Assembly (NCBI RefSeq): GCF_002269125.1
Contig: NZ_NQKI01000035.1
Span: 1 to 48,275 of the forward strand
Direction of reading: 5' to 3'
DNA: 48,275 bases
DNA from: Pseudomonas lundensis
Lineage (GTDB): Bacteria > Pseudomonadota > Gammaproteobacteria > Pseudomonadales > Pseudomonadaceae
Position 1 is the first letter of the stretch. The number at the start of each line of letters is the position of its first letter. Positions 42,853 through 48,275 of the stretch are shown one piece after another. A program made the translations under genes and the position numbers. The notes below the pieces were generated by a model, which saw only the letters and a program-made list of their open reading frames with translations, made no database searches and was not told the origin of the DNA.

Positions 42853-42903
42853 GGGTAAGTCGCGTGTCTTCAAAGGGTTTATACCCGCTCCCGGAGAATA
42901 AAA

Positions 42904-44112
42904 ATGACAACGGTGTGGCGTAATAGCGGTTGGGTCTTGCTGGGCAGCGCGCTGATCTTGGCGCTGTCCTTGGGCGTGAGGCATGGCTTCGGCCTGTTTC
43001 TGCCGCCGATGAGTGCGCAGTTCGGCTGGGGCCGAGAAGTCTTTGCGTTCGCTATCGCTTTGCAAAATTTGATTTGGGGCTTGGCGCAGCCTTTCACCGG
43101 GGCGCTGGCGGACCGGTTTGGCGCGGCCAAGGTCGTGATCGTCGGCGGCGTGCTATACGCGGTGGGTCTGGTCATGATGGGGATGTCCGATTCGCCGCTG
43201 TCGCTGTCATTGAGCGCAGGGCTGCTGATCGGGATTGGCCTGTCGGGCACTTCGTTCTCCGTGATCCTCGGTGTCGTAGGGCGTGCCTTGCCGCCTGAAA
43301 AGCGCAGCATGGGCATGGGGATCGCCAGCGCAGCAGGTTCCTTCGGGCAGTTCGCCATGCTGCCTGGCACGCTGGGGCTGATCGGCTGGCTCGGTTGGTC
43401 AACGGCCTTATTGGTGTTAGGCCTGTTGGTTGCGCTGATCGTGCCGCTGGTGAGCATGCTCAAAGATCGCCCCATGCCCGCACTGGGCGGCGAACAGACC
43501 CTCAAACAAGCGTTGCACGAGGCGTGCAGCCACTCGGGGTTCTGGCTTTTGGCCTTTGGTTTTTTCGTCTGCGGTTTTCAGGTGGTCTTTATCGGCATTC
43601 ATTTGCCGGCCTATCTGGTTGATCAGCATCTGCCTGCGACTGTCGGTACGTCTGTGCTGGCACTGATCGGTCTGTTCAATATCTTTGGCACCTACACGGC
43701 AGGTTGGCTGGGCGGGCGGATGTCCAAGCCACGCTTGTTGACCGGCCTCTATTTAGCGCGGGCGGTGGTCATCGTGCTGTTCTTGTGGGCGCCGGTTACG
43801 CAGTTCAGTGCTTACTTGTTCGGTATGGCCATGGGTTTTTTGTGGCTGTCGACGGTGCCCCTGACCAACGGTACGGTAGCGACACTGTTTGGTGTGCGTA
43901 ACCTGTCGATGCTGGGCGGCATCGTTTTTCTGTTCCACCAGTTGGGGGCATTTTTGGGTGGCTGGCTCGGCGGTGTGGTCTACGATCAAACCGGGAGTTA
44001 TGACTTGATCTGGCAGGTTTCGATTGTTTTGAGCCTGTTGGCGGCGGCCCTTAATTTACCGGTGCGCGAGCGGCCCGTTGCGCGTTTGCAATTGCAGGAG
44101 CGTGGGGTGTGA
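42904..44112 (+). CDS. MFS transporter
   Basis: This 402-residue protein has twelve hydrophobic segments. The motif ALADRFGAAKVVIVGG between TM2 and TM3 is the MFS motif A equivalent. The pattern GFGLFLPPMSAQFGWGREVFAF resembles oxalate/formate and monocarboxylate MFS branches. GGAG precedes the start. Substrate unknown. An MFS gene also follows the cob operon in P. aeruginosa, by memory, so it may be part of the local neighbourhood rather than of B12 metabolism. Confidence 0.9.
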   Translation: MTTVWRNSGWVLLGSALILALSLGVRHGFGLFLPPMSAQFGWGREVFAFAIALQNLIWGLAQPFTGALADRFGAAKVVIVGGVLYAVGLVMMGMSDSPLSLSLSAGLLIGIGLSGTSFSVILGVVGRALPPEKRSMGMGIASAAGSFGQFAMLPGTLGLIGWLGWSTALLVLGLLVALIVPLVSMLKDRPMPALGGEQTLKQALHEACSHSGFWLLAFGFFVCGFQVVFIGIHLPAYLVDQHLPATVGTSVLALIGLFNIFGTYTAGWLGGRMSKPRLLTGLYLARAVVIVLFLWAPVTQFSAYLFGMAMGFLWLSTVPLTNGTVATLFGVRNLSMLGGIVFLFHQLGAFLGGWLGGVVYDQTGSYDLIWQVSIVLSLLAAALNLPVRERPVARLQLQERGV

Positions 44113-44231
44113 GTTCAACCTGGATCTGGCTGGGTGGCTTGGGTGCGGGGTCGGCCCTTATCGCTCTGGCATGGTGGGGCTGGCATCAGGGTGGACTGGC
44201 GTTGCTGCAACTGGGCATGGCTACTTGCTAG
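44109..44231 (+). CDS. 40-residue membrane peptide coupled to the MFS gene
   Basis: A GTG at 44109 overlaps the MFS stop (GTGA) and opens a 40-residue frame: STWIWLGGLGAGSALIALAWW, then GWHQGGLALLQLGM. It forms one strong transmembrane helix followed by a short amphipathic tail. Overlap with the upstream stop and host-like codon use argue that it is real; it could be a small accessory subunit of the transporter. No family is recognised. Confidence 0.55.
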   Translation: MSSTWIWLGGLGAGSALIALAWWGWHQGGLALLQLGMATC

Positions 44232-44283
44232 TTCATGGGCCGGGCGCGTAAGTTCAGGGCCTGTATTTTTTAAAAGGACACCA

Positions 44284-44838
44284 ATGATGCTCAAGCGCTG
44301 GATTGCGATGCCCGTACTGTTGTTGGCGTGTGCAGGACCTGTTTGGGCGGCACAATGCCCGCCGCTGCTCGAAGGTTCGTTGCCCAAGTTGCGATCAAAA
44401 GAGTCCATCGACTTGTGCCAACGCTTTGCCGGAAAGCCGCTGGTCATTGTCAATACCGCAAGTTTCTGCGGGTTCGCGCCCCAATTCAAAGGGCTTGAAG
44501 CGTTGAATCAACGCTATAAGGATCAGGGGCTTGAGCTGATTGGCGTGCCCTCGGATGACTTCAAGCAAGAGGCCAAGGATGGGGAAGAGACTGCCAAGGT
44601 GTGTTACGTGAACTACGGCGTGACGTTCACCATGACCAATCCGCAGAAAGTTCGTGGGGCAGATGCAACGCACCTCTTCAAAGTGCTGGCTGAGCAAAGC
44701 AGCGCGCCAAAGTGGAACTTCTATAAATACGTGGTGGACCGTCAGGGCAATGTGATTGCCAACTTTTCCAGCCTGACAAAGCCCGACAGTCCGGAGCTGA
44801 TCGAGGCGATCGAAAAGGCCATTGCTTCAAAACCCTGA
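44284..44838 (+). CDS. exported glutathione peroxidase-like protein
   Basis: This 184-residue protein has a signal peptide (MLKRWIAMPVLLLACAGPVWA). The peroxidase fold follows with the active cysteine in VNTASFCGFAPQFKGLEAL and a WNFYKYVVDRQGNVIANF motif. The family's NVAS is here NTAS. It probably acts on hydroperoxides in the periplasm using thioredoxin-like donors. AAGGA lies before the ATG. A terminator follows. Confidence 0.93.
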   Translation: MMLKRWIAMPVLLLACAGPVWAAQCPPLLEGSLPKLRSKESIDLCQRFAGKPLVIVNTASFCGFAPQFKGLEALNQRYKDQGLELIGVPSDDFKQEAKDGEETAKVCYVNYGVTFTMTNPQKVRGADATHLFKVLAEQSSAPKWNFYKYVVDRQGNVIANFSSLTKPDSPELIEAIEKAIASKP

Positions 44839-44850
44839 TTAACGGCCAAT

Positions 44851-44889
44851 AAAAAATCCCCGCGCTCGTCACCGAGGCGGGGATTTTTT
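44851..44889. terminator. bidirectional intrinsic terminator
   Basis: The stem AAAAAATCCCCGC pairs with GCGGGGATTTTTT around a 13-base loop, with flanking A and T runs. It serves the peroxidase gene and the convergent FadL gene. Confidence 0.92.
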
Positions 44890-44923
44890 AATTCAGCAGA
44901 TGAACCGTGAGGTTCGTCGCGAA

Positions 44924-46204
44924 TTAGAACTTGTAGGTTGCACCCACTGCAAAGCCGTTTGCGCTGTTTTCATATTTGGCGCTGTAACGGTTGATGCCCT
45001 TCGCGTCGTTGACTTTCACGGACTCTTCTTTGAGGTAAGAGTAAGCCACGTCAATAGTCAGGTCGTCAGTGATTGCGTAGCCAGCACCCAGGCTGAAGAT
45101 TGTCCGGTCACCGGTAGGAATACGTGGCGAACGGTTGGTGTTGTTGGTAGGCGACTGGTCCCATGTCAGACCGGTACGCACAATCCACTGTTTGTTCAAC
45201 TGATAAGACGTACCGATGGCGTAAGCCCAAGTGTCATGCCAGTTTTGCTCTTCTTTGATGGTGGTGAACGCCTGAGCGCCGCCCGGACCTGCGTTGGCAA
45301 CCGTAACGCCTTCGTTTTTAACGGTTATGTCTTTCAGGCGGCTCCAACGTGTCCAGGTAGAACCGGCATAGACTTTCCAAGCATCAGACAGGTCTTGTGT
45401 GACGGACAGATCCCAGGATTCAGGGGTGTCGATCGACAACGAAGCATCATAGCGGTTGCTTTTCAGCAATTGAGGCGGAGTACCCGCGCCCGCTTCAATG
45501 TCGGTGTGGCCTTTGAGCTTGTAGCTGACTTTGGAGTGGTAGGTCAGGCCGACACGGGTAGTGTCAGTGGCTTGCACCAAAATACCGGCGTTCCATCCCA
45601 GAGCGGTGTCATCACCTTTGATCTTTACATGGGCTTCAGGTGTTCCTGGTACCAATGCAAGATCGGATTCCAGTTTGCCGGCAATGCGGTTGATGGTTGG
45701 ACCGAAACCGATCGACACCTTGTCATTGAACGCGTAGCTGACGGTCGGTTGGAAGGTGACAACTGCAACGTCGCTAGTACTGCCGAAAGCGCGACCCTGG
45801 AAGCTTTTTTCATATTCAGTGGCGAGGCCAAAGGGCGCGTATACACCGAAACCTACAGCCCACTGATCATTGATGCGGTTCGTGTAGAAACCCATTGGAA
45901 CACCGGTGAAGGGAACCATGTCACCTTTGTTGGTTCCCCGGGCATTACCTCGCGCATCTTTGATATCGGTTGTTGCGTCAATGACTGCAACGCCACCGGT
46001 CACTTGCTGACCTTGTAGGCGGGACATACCGGCAGGGTTACCAAATACGGTGCTTGCATCATCCGCTTGAGACGAACGACCTGCGAAACCGGTCCCCATA
46101 CCGCTGACGCTTTGTTCGTTGAGGGCGAAGCCACTGGCGAAAATCTGGCTGGAAGCCAAAGTGACGGCGAGGCTAAGTGTGGTCTTGAGCATTACTTTTT
46201 TCAT
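44924..46204 (-). CDS. FadL/OmpP1-family outer membrane transport protein
   Basis: This 426-residue porin has a signal peptide (cleaved after SSQIFA). The mature N-terminus SGFALNEQSVSGMGTGFAGRSS and the plug motif ASTVFGNPAGMSRL are FadL hallmarks; the last residues form a beta-signal ending ATYKF. It imports long-chain fatty acids or other hydrophobic compounds. AAAGGAG precedes the start. The position after a peroxidase gene matches P. aeruginosa by memory. Confidence 0.95.
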   Translation of the reverse strand: MKKVMLKTTLSLAVTLASSQIFASGFALNEQSVSGMGTGFAGRSSQADDASTVFGNPAGMSRLQGQQVTGGVAVIDATTDIKDARGNARGTNKGDMVPFTGVPMGFYTNRINDQWAVGFGVYAPFGLATEYEKSFQGRAFGSTSDVAVVTFQPTVSYAFNDKVSIGFGPTINRIAGKLESDLALVPGTPEAHVKIKGDDTALGWNAGILVQATDTTRVGLTYHSKVSYKLKGHTDIEAGAGTPPQLLKSNRYDASLSIDTPESWDLSVTQDLSDAWKVYAGSTWTRWSRLKDITVKNEGVTVANAGPGGAQAFTTIKEEQNWHDTWAYAIGTSYQLNKQWIVRTGLTWDQSPTNNTNRSPRIPTGDRTIFSLGAGYAITDDLTIDVAYSYLKEESVKVNDAKGINRYSAKYENSANGFAVGATYKF

Positions 46205-46351
46205 TATTAGAACTCCTTTTGATCACCGGGTGGAAAGCTACCAACATTTTTGTTTAAGCGCTATAGGCCAAATCGCAGGAGATAGCGTTGTTTTGTAGGA
46301 CAATCCTACCGGTTTTAGGTCTTTTTCTAGTTGTTAAGGCGGTTGGAAATC

Positions 46352-46831
46352 TCAGGCCACCTGGTTGAGATGTGTAACGCAGATGCGCCAAGCATGAGCG
46401 AAGTCACGTAAACGTCCTTGTGGCTCAAAGACTTGGCGCCAAACTTTGGCCATGCCCACTACATCGTTGGTTTTCGGGATGATGGCTTTTTGCTCTTCAA
46501 TCAACATCCATGCGATTGCGGTGGCGTAACGCAAATTTACAGTTAGCTCGAGGTGAGGACTGCATAAAAAAGCGTGTTGACTGGCGAGCCCCCTTACAAG
46601 GCTTGCCAGATCCGGGTCATGTGCGAGGTAGTCATCCCACAGCGCGGCGTGTCGAGGTTCACGAATACTGTAAAGACCATGCCCGCGTCGGTCGTGGAGT
46701 GCGGAGCCCAAGTTGGACTGACTTGCAGCAATGCCCAGCAACAACGCCTCTGCATCAGGATTGTTCATGCCTAAATAAAGAAGCGTTGGCCGGATCACGT
46801 AAAGTCTCAACTCCCTGGCAGCAATACCCAT
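46352..46831 (-). CDS. orphan lysozyme-fold-like (phage-type) protein
   Basis: This 159-residue protein starts at 46831 behind GAGG with a five-base spacer; upstream in-frame starts to 47008 lack support. The opening RELRLYVIRPTLLYLGMNNPDAEALLLGIAASQSNLGSAL and GHGLYSIREPRHAALWDDYL resemble small prophage proteins with a transglycosylase-like helical fold that I know from memory. In those the position of SQS is usually an ES with a Glu; here the Glu is missing, so enzymatic activity is doubtful. There are no other phage genes nearby. Confidence 0.6.
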   Translation of the reverse strand: MGIAARELRLYVIRPTLLYLGMNNPDAEALLLGIAASQSNLGSALHDRRGHGLYSIREPRHAALWDDYLAHDPDLASLVRGLASQHAFLCSPHLELTVNLRYATAIAWMLIEEQKAIIPKTNDVVGMAKVWRQVFEPQGRLRDFAHAWRICVTHLNQVA

Positions 46832-47048
46832 GGCAACCTCGAAGCCTGAAATTGGCCGGCTACACCCAGGCGCTTGGCAGCGATGAGTCGGTAGGGTTCG
46901 CCGGAAGCGGAATGAACCGCTTGAGTTGAAGTGTAGTGTCATATCTTTGCTGTAACGGACTGTTTTTAAAACATTTGCAGCATCTAGGCTGTAGCTATAT
47001 ACCCGCAAGTAATTAAATAATGCGGTATATTTCTTAAATTCAAGACAA

Positions 47049-47080
47049 CAAAAAGCCCCACTATTGGAGCAGGGCTTGTT
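47049..47080 (-). terminator. intrinsic terminator of the DUF3509-like gene
   Basis: On the minus strand AAGCCC and GGGCTT form a stem around a 13-base loop, followed by TTTTTG. It lies 22 bases after the stop of the gene at 47102. Confidence 0.8.
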
Positions 47081-47101
47081 GTATAGACGCTGGGCGCGTT
47101 G

Positions 47102-47326
47102 TCAGGCGATCAATGCCTGACGTGTCCGGTCAATCACAGCTTGCAGGGGTTCTGCGCTGGAATATTGATCCGGGTACAGGCGTTCGCTGTGACGTGCGAT
47201 GCCGTGTTCGTTGACCAGTGTGAAGCTAAAGCAGCCTTTGCGAGCGGCCATAATCAGGCAGTTCATAGGAGCGAAGGCGTTGGTTAGGGTGCGAATGGCA
47301 TCCTGAGTATGGATTTGAGTAGACAT
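47102..47326 (-). CDS. DUF3509-like small protein
   Basis: This 74-residue protein (MSTQIHTQDAIRTLTNAF, PMNCLIMAARKGCFSFTLVN, IDRTRQALIA) has the layout of DUF3509, a small family confined mostly to Pseudomonas: an N-terminal helix, a beta-meander with a hydrophobic core, and a C-terminal helix. Function unknown. The start at 47326 is preferred over longer forms that extend into the intergenic region. Assignment is from memory. Confidence 0.65.
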   Translation of the reverse strand: MSTQIHTQDAIRTLTNAFAPMNCLIMAARKGCFSFTLVNEHGIARHSERLYPDQYSSAEPLQAVIDRTRQALIA

Positions 47327-47983
47327 AGTTATTAGGTGTTCCTGCAAATGACACGGATATGATCCGTGCAACGTTAAAACGTTCCAGTGACGTCGAGCCA
47401 TCTTTGGCGTGACGAAGAACCTGACTGGAACAAAGCCGCCAGTTGGAGCGCATTTAAGTATGTGGCGCTTGGGCTGGCAGGTAGGTACTTAGGAGGGCAG
47501 GCAATCACAACAAGAGCTAAGGTTCCGTGCTCGGGGTGAAGATCCTGATCAATTGGCAGGTTGGTTCTGTCAGAGTAAAAGCGCTTGGCGATACCCTTTG
47601 TGTTTGTTCAAAGGCCGTATCGTCGCAAGATTTACCTGGAAACCATCGAGGGGGTCGATCCCGTGTGTATCAGCGTGGCTTCTCTTTAGGGAAGGTGGCT
47701 GGGGGATTTGTTCGGCCCGAATTGACTTTCAGCTTGGTACTAACGCTGCGGATACTAACGGCTTGAAAAAATAAACGCAACTGTGCTAGCCAAAATACTT
47801 TCTGTGCCTGCTGAAGTGCGGCCGTGAGCCGTTAGTCGGTTTTTGTCAAAATGCCACTCGATAGGGCAGGGGTACAAGGGTTAGCGAACGCCTTTGAATG
47901 ACGAACCCAGTGGGGTCGCAGTCCTACAGATTTCAGTACGTTTTGAGTCCATTCCTGCTGCTGAGTGTGAACTTGTGCACATT

Positions 47984-48010
47984 TGCAGTGCGTCATATAA
48001 ACGCACTGCA
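47984..48010. repeat. perfect 10-bp inverted repeat
   Basis: TGCAGTGCGT and its exact complement ACGCACTGCA surround a seven-base loop CATATAA. There is no T tract after either arm. It may be a protein-binding palindrome or an RNA hairpin. Confidence 0.7.
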
Positions 48011-48109
48011 GGCAGAAAGCCACGCAGGCGCTTAGCCTGTTTCGCAAATTTAAGTCAATGAAAAACATCGTTTTTTTTAATTGGTGAAAAAATCGTCAGT
48101 TTGACCCTG

Positions 48110-48128
48110 ACCCCCGCCCTGTGGGGGT
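48110..48128. repeat. GC hairpin ACCCCC/GGGGGT
   Basis: Six-base arms surround a seven-base loop. It lies about 145 bases upstream of the last start codon in the window and is followed by TT, not by a T tract. Confidence 0.55.
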
Positions 48129-48160
48129 TTGACGAGGGCAAAAGGGGGTTGTCCACTGAC

Positions 48161-48180
48161 TTATCCACAGGATCTGTGGA
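48161..48180. promoter_or_regulatory. DnaA-box-like site overlapping a palindrome
   Basis: TTATCCACA at 48161-48169 matches the strong DnaA box. It overlaps the inverted repeat TCCACAG-GAT-CTGTGGA at 48164-48180. It lies about 100 bases upstream of the ATG at 48272. One box alone could be coincidental. Confidence 0.45.
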
Positions 48181-48271
48181 TTGTCCCACTCCGTTGCTCT
48201 AGGCTCTGTACGTAAACCCAAGAAATACGATTTTCTGTAAAATACACCGCCATTAAAGCCAGGAGGCCAAG

Positions 48272-48275
48272 ATGG
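48272..48275 (+). CDS. start of an unidentified gene (3' partial)
   Basis: A perfect AGGAGG at 48261-48266 is followed five bases later by ATG, and a TAAAAT box lies about 25 bases further upstream. Only the start codon and one base are in the window, so the product cannot be identified. Confidence 0.6.

Larger units (their letters stand above)
47327..48271. other. long intergenic region without a supported gene
   Basis: I find no convincing protein gene in these 945 bases. Frames at 47527-47766 and 47832-48068 (minus) have unnatural composition and no ribosome binding site. It contains several hairpins and a DnaA-box-like site, listed separately. The region could carry a small RNA or an old insertion remnant. 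Confidence 0.5.

Noticed and set aside
44900..46018. Plus-strand open frame opposite the FadL gene
   Set aside because: FadL has a signal peptide, plug motif and ribosome binding site on the minus strand; the plus frame has none.
47527..47766. Plus-strand frames of 70-80 codons
   Set aside because: No ribosome binding site, no motif, and two overlapping frames are equally open, which indicates noncoding sequence.
1..48275. CRISPR arrays, insertion sequences, integrases or attachment sites
   Set aside because: I saw no regularly spaced repeats, no transposase or integrase motifs and no duplicated tRNA ends anywhere in the window.

Overview
The window is a Pseudomonas chromosome segment, probably of the P. 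fluorescens lineage. The evidence is gene content and order. There is an ldhA-gacS block divergent from a two-component pair, then cysM-rlmD-relA-mazG. Further right is a cobalamin operon in the order cobO-cobB-bluB-cobD-cobC-cobQ-cobU-cobT-phosphatase-cobS, followed by an MFS transporter, a glutathione peroxidase-like protein and a FadL-type porin. Both blocks match, from memory, the gene order of P. aeruginosa PAO1. Most genes are GC-rich; the AT-rich exceptions are the toxin/immunity tips and the Hcp module.

Layout. (1) 1-3703 is an Rhs tip array. It holds the end of an rhs gene with a toxin tip and candidate immunity gene, a decayed toxin/immunity remnant, a promoterless rhs core fragment with an HNH/EndoVII-like nuclease tip and an Imm50-like immunity gene, and a frameshifted core scrap. 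(2) 3779-10742 is core housekeeping: sprT, a Yip1 membrane protein, ttcA, a Tag-like glycosylase, arsC-like/wrbA/DUF2069, a thioredoxin lipoprotein, a META lipoprotein with a CxxC protein, and ldhA. (3) 10774-22094 is regulation and stress: gacS, a PirRS-like pair, cysM, rlmD, relA, mazG and a DUF2058 gene. (4) 22170-24084 is an AT-rich island with an orphan T6SS Hcp, a DUF4225 protein and a small membrane protein, probably structural carrier, effector and immunity. (5) 24238-31639 carries a DUF3108 protein, purN, purM, a DUF2066 protein, an AI-2E family transporter, hda and two NlpC/P60 lipoproteins. (6) 31707-42315 has a PQQ-type sugar dehydrogenase lipoprotein convergent with it, then a cobalamin riboswitch and the tightly overlapping ten-gene cob operon. 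(7) 42439-48275 has a MarR regulator with an MFS transporter and a small membrane peptide, a glutathione peroxidase-like protein, a FadL porin, a lysozyme-fold-like orphan gene, a DUF3509-like gene, a long near-empty intergenic region, and the first codon of a gene cut by the window end.

How the parts work together. The cob operon takes cobyrinate diamide to adenosylcobalamin: adenosylation and amidation (CobO, CobB, CobQ), the aminopropanol arm (CobC decarboxylase, CobD), the nucleotide loop (BluB, CobT, CobU) and final assembly (CobS, phosphatase), under one B12 riboswitch. RelA, MazG and GacS sit together as stringent-response and global-control functions. The two accessory regions, Rhs and Hcp-DUF4225, both look like interbacterial competition modules delivered by type VI secretion machinery encoded elsewhere. 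They are the best places to look for undescribed toxin and immunity families.
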